Positions 12,541 through 24,035 of a DNA stretch of 64,000 bases are shown here, piece by piece. Within the stretch, counting starts at the first letter, position 1. Every line of letters starts with the position of its first letter. The position numbers were made by a program, and so were the translations under genes. The notes under the pieces were generated by a model, which did no database searches, had not been told where the DNA came from, and was given only the letters and a program-made list of their open reading frames with translations. Source of the stretch: Polytrichum commune (Eukaryota > Streptophyta > Polytrichopsida > Polytrichales > Polytrichaceae); contig OX485809.1 of the NCBI GenBank assembly GCA_950295325.1, positions 39,713,081 to 39,777,080 of the forward strand, read 5' to 3'.

Positions 12541-12880
12541 AGCTTGGTAGACATGCTTGATTTGGTTACTTATTTATGTCATACACTTATACTTGAGTGG
12601 TATGTGGATTGGTGTGGCTCCAAGAATGGATACTAAAAGACATGTGTTTGGGAGAGATTGGACTACTGTTCAATATACAATAACCATTCTAGGTTCAACA
12701 ATCAACATAATGGTTGGGGAGGAGTATATGACCATCACTTGAGCATGAGAATCTTTACTTTGATAGTGCATTACATATTCATATGAGCTCCAAAAAACCA
12801 TCTCATACCATCTGCATGTTTCATATCCTAGGAGAAATGGGCTAGTTGGAATAAGGCCCATCTACCTTACTACATATCAA
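12541..12880 (+). repeat. Dispersed repeat family A copy
   Basis: Shares the order of motifs with the copy at 7021-7440: GTAGACATGC, ACTTGAGTGGTATGTGG, GGCTCCAAGAATGGATAC, CCATTCTAGGTTCAACA, ATATGACCAT, ATGAGCTCCA, GAAATGGGCTAGTTGG and CCCATCTACCTTAC. It is the best preserved copy for defining the family's right half. No open frame of note. Confidence 0.65.
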
Positions 12881-13022
12881 CATTTGAGAGAGAAGATTTC
12901 CTTAATGTGAGGGAGAAAGTTGCTAGAAGCAAATGAAAGCAATGGTGAAGTACTACACCATTTATGGTATTTAGTGTCACATGTGTAATAGACATGGTGT
13001 AAGTGCCACTATTACACTTGTG

Positions 13023-13044
13023 AACCCTAAACCCTAAACCCTAG
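13023..13044. repeat. Interstitial telomere-type repeat (CCCTAAA)3
   Basis: Three head-to-tail copies of the Arabidopsis-type plant telomere heptamer stand alone in intergenic DNA. The motif fits a plant nuclear genome. Three units are too few to tell a break-repair scar from a promoter-type telo-box. Confidence 0.85.
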
Positions 13045-14309
13045 CATACACCTCATGATACTTGGCAATTAAGTGAACTTTCTTAATATCTTGGCATGAG
13101 TATGTTTAGTAGTGTTAAGAGGTGTATGTTTATGTTACATAATAGTCTACAAGTTGAATAAAATATAGAGGATGACACTTGGCACTCATGTGCTCAAGAA
13201 TATCTTCCTCTTGCACACTAAATTCTAAATACATGACACTTGCCATTTGTATGCTCAATAATATCTTCCCCTTACATACTAAAAACAAACTTTCATCTCA
13301 AGTATCCTAATGTGTTATGCTAAATATCATGAAGTGAATAAATTTTCACTTAAAAAGTTACTTATGTTGACAAATAGTTTCATATTGACAATACCCGGAT
13401 GTGACACTTTGAGACCGATGGGAGGACATGCTTACCTATAATCATGGGCTTAAACGATCATCTACTTTGAGTATATAAAAGAATACGACTTGGCAATCAA
13501 AGGCAAGAAAGTGGGGGAGCTTCCCCTCTTTCTTTTCATCCATCCAATTCATGCTCACAATTTTTGTCATCCAAAGTCTTCATCTGACACTCTTCAAAAC
13601 TCGCTACAACGTCTAACCTTGGCCCTTGATCGCAAGGAGCACCCTACAACTCAAGATGCGTTGCAGGCACATACCCCCATAGAGGTGTGAGCCACTCATT
13701 GGAGGCCCCTAAAAGTTAGTGTGTGAAATTTTCTTATAGTCCACCCACACCTATATGGGCCACTGACGAACGACTCCTACTAGGAGGGACCACTTCTAAC
13801 TCTAATTTGACCAGTGAGAAACACTAGATGTAACCAATGTTGGTAGAAACGTTTCACCGGTGGCCTGCACCGGCAAGTGTGGGTGGGTTATTAGTATCAC
13901 ACCTTTGGGCATCTGGGTTATGCGCTTTGCAAGTAGTGTACGTGACACTACTAAGTACCATAAACGGTATAGTGACATGAAATAAGCAACTTAATATATC
14001 CTGATTCGTGCATGATTGAGGAGCTGGACCCATGCCTGCTTCTGTTCATGCTCCAACAACTTGCTGCATGGGGCCATCCACATGGGATTCTGAGCCTGAC
14101 CATCTTGCAGGGTGACGACGTCTCCTCATAGCCAACTGGTGGCGAAGGCCAGACACAGAACCCACCTCCCTCCTTGATTCCCCAAGGGACACAGGCCACA
14201 CCAGCAGCAGCCTCCTCACCACGGCCCGTAAGGTAGACATGCCTAATTCCGTTACTTTTCTTAATTGGACACTTATACTTGAGGGGTATGTGTATGTGAC
14301 AATGAATGG

Positions 14310-14830
14310 AGAGAATGACCCTAGTTACAGATGACCTGGTTGAGGGGTTGATCAAGTTTTGACACCATCTGTCGGCATCTCCGGCTGTAATAGAGTGTGA
14401 AAAGTGGTGTCCAACACCTATTTTTTTTAACATAATCCCCACAATTTCACGGCTGGAACTGGACATAATGTTTGGTGTGATTGGGGCATGAGGGGCTGAT
14501 CACACCGGCCAGTTCTGACACCATCCGTCGGCATCTCCGGCTGTAGTAGTGTGAAAAGTGGTGGACCATCACCTAATTTTGAACATAATCCCCAGCAATT
14601 TTCACGGCTAGAACCAGACATAAAGTTTGGTGTGATCGGGGCATGAGTTTGAGAAATATTCAGTTGGAGTTCAAGACTTCATGAAAATTTCCAATTATTT
14701 TAGAGGAATTTGTGGAATATACCTCAAATCATTGAAGAAAGACCAAAAGATCACAACATGTAAGTGGTTGAACTTGGAAACATTAGGATTTTAACCGATT
14801 TTATCCAAAATCATCCTTGGACATAGATAT
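14310..14830 (+). repeat. Dispersed repeat family B copy, split by a two-copy tandem repeat
   Basis: The repeat starts GAATGGAGAGAATGACC and TTACAGATGACC, then resumes after about 14640 with GAGTTTGAGAAATATTC through TAGGATTTTAACC. Uninterrupted relatives are at 20303-20540 and 21727-21910. Between the two parts is a roughly 148-bp unit, present twice (about 14341 and 14488), with TGACACCATC, GTCGGCATCTCCGGCTGTA, CATAATCCCC and GGTGTGAT. It expanded inside, or was inserted into, the family B element. Confidence 0.65.
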
Positions 14831-15015
14831 GTGATTAGGTGTCGCTTCAAGAACAGATATCAAAAAGGCATCATGTGTACAAAAAAGAGTTGGAATGTGT
14901 GCTTAAAATATGATAATCATTTTAAATTCAATAGTCAACAAAATTGAAGGGGACCTATAAGACCATTTAATGAGCTCAAGAATCTTCAATTAGATAATGA
15001 ATAAAATATTCACAT
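14820..15015 (+). repeat. Dispersed repeat family A fragment
   Basis: Motifs in the same order as the 12541-12880 copy: GTGTCGCTTCAAGAACAGATA, AAATATGATAATCATTTTA, CAATAGTCAACA, CTATAAGACCATTTAATGAGC and AATAAAATATTCACATGAG. It follows the family B copy directly. Confidence 0.55.
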
Positions 15016-15898
15016 GAGAGCTTCAAAATTTATGCGGGAAGCCTCGCAGATCTGGAATCATGGCGTGTTTTATAACCGAGGAGAAGCGGGCGGGCTACTC
15101 AGAAAAAGTAATCATTTCAGACCCATCGACCTTACCGCTACAAGTTACTGCAGCAGCAATCTAAGACACAGGCAGACTACGTCGCAGGATTGGTCGGTTC
15201 ATGGATTGGCTTCACTATCTCACAAATGCAACGACCTCCAGGTCACAGAAGAGAAAGGCCGCAGGAGAGGCCACCAGAACGACAAAAACGATCAAATTTA
15301 TGGACAAATTTCCCCCAAATTTCCCTTTTCAGGTACCAGCTGCCAGCGTGCAGATAATGAGCGCAGTGGCTTTGCGGGTTAGTCAGCAATGCCACCACAC
15401 ATAGATTACTTGTATCTTCCAAACTCCAATTTCGGACTGTTGATGTAGTTGAAACTTGCAGAGGGGTAAGGTGCATGACTCGCGAGTGGTAGTGCTCAAT
15501 GGCGCCGAAGTATATAGACACTCTGCGGTGTCGCAAGAGGAGTTTCGGAGTGGGTTTCGTCGACCACCATGCACATATAGGAGGTGACCCAAGATAGAAT
15601 ATATGGTGCAAGGATTTGTAAGTCGATGGTGTTAGTCTCGGCCTGCAGCTAAGAGGGATTAACTTGCGTTGGAGGTTCAGTAGGTACGTACTATGACTCC
15701 TGACATCACTTGTGCTGTGAAGAAATGCAGCTATTGCAGGTCCGAGCTGATGCACGCAAGATGTGTTAATGGTCTGACATATGCCACCTCTAGTTGTGCT
15801 AGAATTAGTTCCTCACTGAGTGATGAGGAGGAGCATGCCAAATCTTTGTCATTTTCCACCCGGCAGATCAATGACTAGAGCCGACCCGCTCATAATTA

Positions 15899-16595
15899 AG
15901 TGTAGTGGAATCATCAACATTTGCCTCCCTGCAGGAGCTGTATCAAGAGCAGGGAGAGTGACAAACATTGACCAACTTGCAACAACATTAGGCAAAAAAA
16001 TTCCACAATCATACTAGATGTACAACTGTAGCAGCCGAGCTCGATTTCACCACGATTCCTGCAGTCATCTGCTCTGCAGCTTTGTGGTTCAGAGGTGATT
16101 GCAGGATTCCAGACTCGATCATAAAGTCTACTAGTGGAAACATCAACATTTGTCTCCCTGCAGGAGATTCATCAGCAGGAGTGACAGGGAGTGACAAACT
16201 CTAAAAATGTGGTACCACACCGCCATGGCCATCTTGCAACAACAATAGGCAGCGAAATTTCACAATTAGTACTAGATGTACAGTAGCTGCTGAGTTTCCT
16301 TACACCACTCCTGCAGTAATCTGCTCAACTTTGTGATTCAGAGCTTGCGAGATTATTAGAATTACAGACCCACTCATAAAGTCCACTGGTGGAAACATCA
16401 ACATTTGCCTCCCAGCATGAGCTTCAGCCAGGAGTGACCAATTTTGTGGTACTGCACCGCCATTATCATCTTGCAACAACATGAGGCAACGATTGTAGTT
16501 GACAATCATACCAGATGTACAGAAGCTGCACTCATTTTCTCAACTTTGTGGTTCGGAGCTTGCGAGGTTATAGCAGACAAGAATGGCAAGCAATC
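15899..16595 (+). repeat. Three-copy tandem repeat (unit about 220-255 bp) forming the ATL 5' flank
   Basis: Copies begin near 15899, 16126 and 16381, each with an ATCAACATTTG...CTCC start, GGAGTGAC, CTTGCAACAACA, ACCAGATGTACAG-like and CTTTGTGGTTC-like segments. The ATL start codon at 16583 sits at the end of the third copy, so the proximal promoter and 5' UTR are made of this repeat. The copies have diverged clearly, so the expansion is not recent. Confidence 0.8.
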
Positions 16596-18353
16596 GATTA
16601 ACATCATTAAGTTCTCCCGCAACAAACGGATCCAACGATTCTGCTACCTCCCCGGATATGGCTAATGGAGCCAGGTTCGACCCCACCATGGCGATCGCCG
16701 TAGTCTGCTTCATAGCTGCCTTCTTCTGCATCGGTTTCTTCGCAGGCCAGCTCAAGCGATGCATCGTGGGGGAAAGCGCAGAGGAAGCAGCCTATCGTTT
16801 GCAACAACGCCGTCACCGTCGTCCATTCACCCGGCCGGATCCTAGCCCTAAAAGTGGCCTTGCGGATGAGGTTATCAAGGCGTTGCCTTTAGTGCGTTAC
16901 AAGGATATGGTGAGCGAGCTGGAGCAGTCCTCGGAGGACCTGGAGTGTCCAGTTTGCTTAGCACCTTTCGAAGCAGATGACAACCTCAGGTTGCTTCCTG
17001 GTTGCAACCATGTGTTCCATTTCAACTGTATCGCTGCCTGGTTCTCGTCTCACATTACCTGCCCTCTCTGCCGTGCGAGGTTGCTGCCTCCATTTATCCC
17101 CAAACAGCAATCCAACGATGATGCCAGGATGGCGATGCCGGAGGTCACGGCAACGGAGCGTGAAGTCGAATTTGTGGAAAGAGATGGCGGACAAGGTGAG
17201 GTGTTTCTTGTCTTCGATGCGGCCAGCAGTACTGCGTTGCTATCCCACACCGAAGCAGCCACCACTTCGGGAGGTGAGTCCCACATCTGGGAAATGTTGC
17301 GCGTGTTGCTAGACTTTTCTTATAACGCTTTGGATGATCTACTTCTTTCTCTCATCCATTTCTGCGCAGCTGTGGAATTTTGGGGGTATTTGGAAACATG
17401 TGATATGAATCGAAGAAATAATTAGGGATTGGTTTAGAAAGAGCGAAAATACTTAAGCTTATATAAGGTCAAGAACTTTGGGTGTAGGATTACTGAGAAC
17501 AAACCCTTCTTACGTTGATTCTTTTACGTTGGAGGTGGGAAATGTTGTTTGTGTTGCGAGACTTTCGTTTAAGGCTTTAGACAACCTACTTCCTTCCGTT
17601 GGCCATTTCTGTGCAAATCTGAAGAATTTAAGGCTTTAGAAACGTATGGTGTGAATCGAAGAAAAACATTGAGGGCGTTGTTAGAAAGAGCGACTGGAAA
17701 ACTCTTAACCTTATTTGAAGATAACAACTTTGGATGTACAATTTCAGAGAACAAATCCATGTTGCTGCACAATTCTGCGTCCACAATGTTTCATGGCAGA
17801 TGATGGGAACTGAAAGATTGACTCTTTATGTTTGGCAGAAGGAAGCGGAGTGGCAGCCATAACCACTAGAGTTAGGGACGACGAAAATGTCATTATGTCG
17901 GTGGCCCTGCTTGAAGACGTCAACCAGAAGAGCAACTTCAAGTTCAGTAGCAGAAAACCCCCCCTCACGTCAATTCGCCGTTCGAAGTCTGTGGGCACCG
18001 ACCTCAAGTCGTTGCGCGACCTCCATTTGGTCCACTGCGAGGGTACTCAACACAACATTGAAAATTATGGGAAATACGCTAATTTGCATGTCACAGCTCC
18101 TTCATCTTGTGCACAGCTTCCTCTGATCATCAAGCCTCAGGACCACTGGGTAACGGTGGACATTAATGCAGCCGCAGATTCACCAGGTGCAGGGGCAAGT
18201 ACAAGCGGGGAGAATGCTAAGAGCCTCGAACCTGACAGGCTTAATATATCTAATTCGGAGAAATGGAGTTTTTCCAACTTCATAGGAGTGGTGTTTCCGC
18301 TGAGAAGAACCTCTTCGGAACTTGTGCTTCCGACACAGATCATGCCAGTGTAA
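16583..18353 (+). CDS. ATL-type RING-H2 E3 ubiquitin ligase, 2 exons
   Basis: Exons 16583-17273 and 17839-18353 give 401 aa. Layout: a Ser/Thr/Asn-rich N-terminus, one membrane span (about 36-57), a basic segment, a GLD-like element SGLADEVIKALP (91-102), then RING-H2. Its ligands are C122, C125, C141, H143, H146, C149, C160 and C163, with W153 in the E2-contact position. This is the layout of the plant ATL family: membrane-anchored ubiquitin ligases that work with an E2, often in defence or stress signalling. The substrate cannot be inferred. Without splicing the frame ends at 17425 (280 aa). I prefer splicing because GAG/GTGAGT is a consensus donor, the acceptor at 17838 restores the frame, and the second exon adds an ATL-like basic/Ser tail (TSIRRSKSVGTDL). 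Most ATL genes lack introns, so this is unusual. Confidence 0.85.
17287..17770 (+). repeat. Two-copy tandem duplication in the ATL intron
   Basis: Block 17287-17515 and block about 17537-17765 share GGGAAATGTTG, CTTTGGATGATCTACTTC / CTTTAGACAACCTACTTC, CATTTCTG, GTGTGAATCGAAGAA, AGAAAGAGCGA and GAGAACAAA in order, a unit of about 248 bp. The first copy contains the stop codon that would end an unspliced ATL product. Confidence 0.8.
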
Positions 18354-19340
18354 CATACAACTCTTTCCTTTCCTTTCTCTATGCGATATTTCTCATCTTC
18401 GGCTGATCCAATCCCATGGCCCATCGTCATGTGTTCAGGTTGTTGTGAACCCCCCTCCCCCCCCCCCCTAAAAAAAAATGTTGCTACTCATGTAAAAACA
18501 AAATCCAGTAGAAATTCACAAAGAGCGTGAGGAGATAACCTCACAAAAGATTGTGTAAATTGTAGAGTGTTACGTGCAATGTAAACTATGAAAATTTCAA
18601 CATTTAGCATCTCAGAGGGTAATTGGTTCGGGGATATGGAGTGAGCAGAGGTGGGTTGTGGACTTCTGCAGTCCTCTTACTTGGCATTCAGATTCAACAA
18701 CTCTTCGCTTTCTCTTCCGAGATTTCTCATCTACTTCGGCTGATCCAATCCCATGGCCCATCAGCACGTAATCAGCTTGTTATCAAAAGCCCCCAAATTT
18801 TCTAATCATGTAAAAAAGAAGAGTCCAGTAGAAATTGAAAAAGGAGAATACCTCACAAGAGATTGTGCAAATTGTTACTTTGCATTGTAAAACAGTGAAG
18901 ATTCCCAAGACTTAGCATCTCAGAGGGTACTTGGATCGGACAGATGGGTTGAGCCAAGATGAGTTGCGAACTTTTGCAGTCCACTTTGCTTGGCATTCAG
19001 AACATACAACTCTTTCCTTCATCCGAGACTCCTCATCTTCTTCGGCTGATCCAATCCCATGTGCAATCATCCGACTGTTTCTTAATATATATATATATAT
19101 ATATATATATTAACCCAATTTTGCTACTCATGTAATACACAAAATCCAGTAGAAATTTAATAAGTGTAGGGATCTCAGATTACCTCACAAGAGATTGTGC
19201 AAATTTGTAGAGTGTCAAATGCAATGCAAAAGAGTGAAGATTTCCAAGATTTAGCATCTCAAAGGGTAATTTGGTTCAGAGATATGGACTGAGCAAAAAC
19301 GGGTTGTGAATCTCTGCAACACTGTTGCTTGGCATTCAGC
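18354..19340 (+). repeat. Three-copy tandem repeat (unit about 320 bp) in the ATL 3' flank
   Basis: Copies start near 18354, 18691 and 19001. Each runs from an AACTCTTTCC-like start through TTCGGCTGATCCAATCCCATG, ATCCAGTAGAAATT, CCTCACAAGAGATTGTG, TTAGCATCTCAGAGGGTA and finally CTTGGCATTCAG. A fourth, broken copy may follow. The first copy starts at the ATL stop codon, so the 3' UTR is probably part of it. Copies contain a C run (18450-18468) and an (AT)n run (19085-19111). Confidence 0.85.
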
Positions 19341-20302
19341 TCTCGCATCAATTTCTTCATTCCCTCCCTCCCTGAAAGACTTTTCTCAGCATTATGTAGA
19401 TTCCTTCCAATGTCCCAAATTTTGCTACACATCTGTACAGAATGTTGTCTGAACTAAGTGGATTGGATTGGGGAACTCCATGAGAAGCCTTGCCTCAAAT
19501 GGACGGGGAGAACCGGCACTTCCTTACATATGAACCCATCAATATGGACCAAAAATCGGTTACAGGAGGAGGTAACCAGATGGACATCTGATTAATTATG
19601 GGAGGAAACTGGATATCAACCGGTTTTCATTTTGAAGTAACGGATAATTAGCGGGTTAGGTTACTAATACCTCGGATTTTAACTATCCCCCTGAGAATAT
19701 TGGCGGATACCGGACGACCCCCGAGGGTTTGGACCGGATTCCAACTGGGTTTGGGGAGGGTCATGAGTTAGAATGTACTCCCCTCCCCCCATCATTTTTG
19801 GACTCATTCTCATGTCCTCTCCTCTCCTCTCTCAAGTAGGAAGTCTTTTGTAGCTTTGGCTTTGAAGTTTGCAGATTTTCTTTCTTCATCTCCATTCATC
19901 TTAGGCTCTTGACTTATCTTATTAGACTTCCATATCTTTCTTTCCTCTGCCAATGATTCTTTTCAGCACTCCAGTATGTCCGCTTTCACATCGCAAGTTT
20001 CTACGTTAGATCTGCCTCTAAATTTGCATCCAAACCTTGTGTGCTTACGCTATGTGTACTTGAAACTTTAGTGAGTATCCATTTCTTTCAGTTTCATATC
20101 CATGTTGGATTGATGACGATGTTGTCCTTGTGTTTACCTTTGTGATTCTCTTTTGTATGGAGATCAGCTGCTCATTGTGAATATGGTGTTGTTGTGTTTC
20201 ATGCTGACTACCTGATCTATAAATGATATGATTTGTGTCGAAAGTGTATTGCAAAGGCCCCTGTCCAATGGTGGCATTCACTTAAGGGTTTGATGCAAGG
20301 AA

Positions 20303-20540
20303 TGGGGAGAACCAACCTCTAGTTACAGATGAACCAGTTGAGTTTGAGAAATATCTGGTCGAAGTTAAGGAAATTCAGGACTTCAGGAAATTACTGAAGA
20401 TTTCAAAGGAATCTATGGAATATAACTCAAATTAATAAAATACTGTAAAACCGAAAGATCAAAAGATGTACCTAGTTGGACTTGGAAAACACTAGGATTT
20501 TAACCAATTATGCCTAAAATCTCCTTGGATATCGGTTTGA
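20303..20540 (+). repeat. Dispersed repeat family B copy
   Basis: Matches the split copy at 14310-14830 and the copy at 21727-21910: GGGGAGAACCAACC, TTACAGATGAACCAGTTGAG, GAGAAATATCTGG, GACTTCAGGA, AAGATCAAAAGATG and CACTAGGATTTTAACC. No terminal repeats were identified. Confidence 0.65.
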
Positions 20541-21514
20541 TGTATTTTGTGAGCCTTTTAATGGGTCACGAGAATTTTGTGTTCAAATTGGGTGCAAGCC
20601 TCTACGTTTGAGGCTCATTGTGATTCCTCCACTCTTACCCAACATAGTGCTCTAGGATTCTGCACAATGCGAATCACAACATAGGTTGGCCAATTTAGGT
20701 TATATGTTGTAGATATGACTTTGTTTTGTATTCCTCTAGGGGAGCGTAGTCTAACAAATGAATTACTACTAACTTTTGTGAGTGTTGTGATAAGAAATAT
20801 GTTGGGAAGGAGCATTGTTTTCTAAATAGTAAATTATGGGGCACAAGCAAAGGTGATTTCCTCAATCGAGACATTGATGATTATGTGCGTGTGTGAAGTG
20901 TCATCTCAGTTTGGCGTTAGTAAGTCGGATGTGAAATTTCCCAACAATCATTTTTTATTTTGAGAAGAATACTCATATATGATGAAACAAATGTCATTGT
21001 TTTAAGCTCCAATACTTGATAACTAATTGGGAAAAGCAATACTTCGAGGAGGCGTCACATAGAGCGCTCAACTTGTATTGACAACTAGATTGAAAATCAA
21101 ACCTCATTGATTTTTTCTCACCAAATTTTATTCTATAACTCTATTTGTCTAAGTCCAAGAATTGTTGCTTGTGTGGTAATAGTGTGATAAAGTTAGGTTG
21201 GATACAAAGTGTTGGATGTTTTATTTGTGATGATTAAGGATGTGGATGAAAATGTGGTGAACATAGAATTCATGCAGTTGAAATGAAATGAAATGAAATT
21301 GATTTTAAAATCTAGAAAGTCAACAAACTTATAGGACTAAGAGGACATCATGATGAAGTCCGTAGCTTCCATGGAAAAGAGGCTATTATCCACTCAATAT
21401 CAAAAGTGGGGATTGAGTTCCCTTCACGGAAAACTCCATTATTTCTACCAAAGTGATGCATCTCACAAAACAACAATATCATCGACCTATAAGAATGTGG
21501 TACTATACAACGAT

Positions 21515-21594
21515 GTCAACAGTGGGATTCGAACCCACGCCCTTTCGGACCAGTACCTGAAACTGGCGCCTTAGACCAACTCGGCCATATTGAC
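21515..21594 (-). tRNA. tRNA-Leu (anticodon CAG)
   Basis: Read on the minus strand from 21594. The acceptor stem GTCAATA pairs with the 3' TGTTGAC over seven positions, one of them a T-G wobble. The D arm is GCCGAG...AAGGC. The anticodon stem CCAGT/ACTGG encloses the loop TTCAGGT, giving anticodon CAG. A long variable arm (class II, as expected for leucine) precedes the T arm GTGGGTTCGAATCCCAC. Length is 80 nt without CCA. Box A (TGGCCGAGTTGG) and box B (GGTTCGAATCC) are intact. There is no intron and no obvious T-run terminator right after the 3' end. Confidence 0.93.
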
Positions 21595-21726
21595 TTATAT
21601 TCCTCACACGTCCAGATTAAAATATAAACAACTTTTGGACAGCGGCATTTAGATTCCACCAAATTTTATTGAAATTTTGTTCAGTACGCATGGCATCTTT
21701 TTCATCACGGATATAAAGATTTTTCA

Positions 21727-21910
21727 CAATGAATGGAGAGAACCAACAGCTTGTTACAGATGACCCATTGAGTTTGAGAATAACCGGTTCAAATTTGAGA
21801 CTTCAGGACAATTACCGATTGATTTAGAGGAGTTTACAGAATATTCTACCCTTTAATTAAGAAAACCCAAAAGATGTCAACACGTAACACTAGGAAACAC
21901 TGGGAAACCA
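21727..21910 (+). repeat. Dispersed repeat family B copy
   Basis: Begins AATGAATGGAGAGAACCAAC and TTACAGATGACC, continues with GAGACTTCAGGACAATTACC and TTTAGAGGAGTTTACAGAATA, and ends at AACACTAGGAAACACTGGG. It is shorter than the other two copies. Confidence 0.6.
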
Positions 21911-22187
21911 GAGTTCGGGAAGTTTTTGAAGCCTTAGTGGCTAATTGCCGGTAGTTGCTACGAAGGGTCGGATTTTTCCCAATTTACATCGGCAAGAGCC
22001 GGTCTTTTGTAAAATCAATCGGCCAATTGCCTATATTTTCATATTTTCATTGGCCAATATCCGCTTAAATGGAATTCATATCGGCACTAATTGTTTAAAA
22101 AATGTATGAAAAGTTATTAGAAATCATTTCTTAGTACAAAATCTTGAATAAGTGAAAAGAAAGGCATGTTCAAAACTTTAAATTTGA

Positions 22188-22262
22188 AGAGTTCATATCC
22201 TTGGCAGGAATTGAACCTAGCAATGCCTTCACCGCTTGAAGGCCAAGGGTCCCCCAATTCTT
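22188..22262 (-). repeat. Possible tRNA-derived fragment or SINE head
   Basis: On the minus strand, TTGGCCTTCAAGCGGTGAAGGC is followed by GGTTCAATTCC, resembling box A and box B of a Pol III type 2 promoter at about the right distance. The stems do not fold into a convincing cloverleaf, so this is at most a tRNA-derived relic. Confidence 0.3.
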
Positions 22263-23110
22263 CATAGAAGCAATTGGATTTGGTCATGGAAAGGTTGCAT
22301 AATTCAAAAAATTTAAGGTTTAGGGTACTTCCTCAAGTGCATCATCAGATGCCCCAGACAAATAGCGCTCTGGATGGTTATGGCTGAAATCCAGTAACTC
22401 ACAAGAAGAATCGGCTACATTTCCGGGACATTTTATGGTCCATCGGCTAATTGCCGGAGGATTGAAATTACAGTCGGATTGCCATCCGATGATTGAAAAT
22501 TTGGACCCGCCATGAGGGGAAATCCATCGGCTGATAATGAACTAGCCGTCGGTTTTCCCCGAACATAGGTTCACACGAATTCTCGACGGTCCACGTGTTC
22601 CAAATCAGAACATTATTATAACCTGAACGTGGATGTTGATGATGTTGAGCAACGGTGACGCACCAAATGAAAACACATGCCTCAATTTCTAGGGTTTAAG
22701 AAAGTCATAGGTTCTTCCGGCTTGCTCTTTGTGTGGCATTTATCGTACTTCTATTATTCCACACTGCTATTGATGAGGCCCAAATTCGCTATAAGGTAGG
22801 GGTGCTAAGACCATGGCATTCAGTGTTGAATACACTTACCATTATTGGGTTGCTAAACTTTTAAGTGTCTCCTGTTGGCAATTGAATCCAATCCACATTC
22901 ATGTTTGTCATTAATTGTGGTTTACATTGTCATTCTTAATTAATACTTATTAGTTATAGATTTCTTTTTTCTTTTTTCCCCTTTTGCTGCTGGTTAAACC
23001 ACACTTTATTCAAGTGTGTGTGTGTATATACACACACATGCATACTAGAAACGTATTATTTACTATACAGTTTAGATTTTAGAATATCAAACATGTGTTC
23101 AAAGAGCATA

Positions 23111-23544
23111 CTCCCTCCGTTTCATATCAAAAGTTACGTTTGGACATAATTTGCGTTACGAAACAAAAGATACGTTTGGTGAAATTTCTTTCAAACTTCG
23201 TCAAACGAATTGGAATGTTGCTATAAACAATGTAAATGTTGTTGCTGATGAACTACCAAGTCAATCAACTAACAATTTACACTTATTTAACAATTGATAT
23301 TTGAACTCAACCTAAACCCAAACATCAACATGGTTTTATGTGTATCATTCGTCAATGGTGATGAACGGGCGTGTTGCCTTCAACAAATTCAACAAATTTG
23401 ATTTTTTTTTTGGACACCCCTAGCTCACCGGAAAGTGCTTAGTGAGAGCTATACAACGCACACAATTTCGTGCTAAAAATGCGAAAAATGACCTTAATAC
23501 CACATATTTAGTGAAACGTAACTTTTGATATGAAACGGAGGGAG
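23111..23544. mobile_element. Stowaway-type MITE (Tc1/mariner)
   Basis: The ends start with the Stowaway-type CTCCCTCCGT and form a 31-bp perfect terminal inverted repeat (23111-23141 with 23514-23544). The element is 434 bp, has no coding capacity, and is flanked by TA on both sides (23109-23110, 23545-23546), the dinucleotide target duplication of Tc1/mariner elements. Perfect ends suggest fairly recent insertion. A second GTTTGG-ending copy of the inner end motif lies just inside the left end. Confidence 0.93.
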
Positions 23545-23876
23545 TATCTATTATGGCTATTTTCAATGAATCAACAATGACAATTAAAAACTTATAGCAC
23601 ATATGATAACCAATGTTTATTGGCTACAAACTGCGAGATTATGTCACTTATTTTCTATCATCTTCATTTACACTCTAACCTCCTTGATATCACACATGTG
23701 GCAACCAAAGTGCACATGATATTAAGGAGGTTTGCAGTGTTAACATGAATGTGTGATAATAGAGGATTAGTGTAGTATGTGACATTATGGAATAACATAA
23801 AGTCAACACTGCAATGATCACAATAATAACAATGATGACATCGTGCAAGCATGTGGTTTGAATTCTTGGGTGGCCT

Positions 23877-24035
23877 ATTTTAATGTCAAAACCTATGATA
23901 TTTGAGAGGGAAATGTGACAACAAGGAAGGAGATTTGAACTAAGCACATGTGTTCCCTAGGGTTTCAAGATAGAAGAGACGGAGTCACATTACAAAGGGT
24001 GACCTTACGGAGGTAGGGTTTGCTAGGGTGCAAAA
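23877..24035 (+). repeat. Dispersed repeat with an inverted relative at 48660-48802
   Basis: AATGTCAAAACC, TTTGAGAGGGAAATGTGACAAC, AAGGAGATTTGAACTAAGCAC, TTCCCTAGGGTTTCAAGATA and TTACAAAGGGTGACCTTACGGAGG all reappear in reverse complement at 48660-48802. No coding content. Confidence 0.65.

Larger units (their letters stand above)
10133..16582. other. Intergenic region between methyltransferase and ATL gene
   Basis: After the methyltransferase stop comes low-complexity and repeat-derived DNA. Items seen: a possibly decayed coding segment (11092-11520), a MITE-like element (11976-12171), copies of repeat families A and B, a telomere-like tract (13023-13044), a two-copy tandem repeat (about 14341-14645), a more GC-rich stretch with overlapping open frames on both strands but no recognisable protein (15014-15755), and a three-copy repeat (15899-16595) leading into the ATL gene. 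Confidence 0.6.

Noticed and set aside
13951-14466. 171-codon minus-strand open frame
   Set aside because: It runs across the two-copy tandem repeat and family B repeat, and no protein family is recognisable.
15243-15755. 170-codon minus-strand open frame, and overlapping 122-codon plus-strand frame at 15014-15382
   Set aside because: No recognisable domain, overlapping frames on both strands, and no splice or start context. Most likely chance in a GC-richer stretch.
16583-17425. ATL as a single-exon 280-aa gene
   Set aside because: Possible as a retained-intron form, but the consensus donor, matching acceptor and exact phase favour the two-exon 401-aa model.
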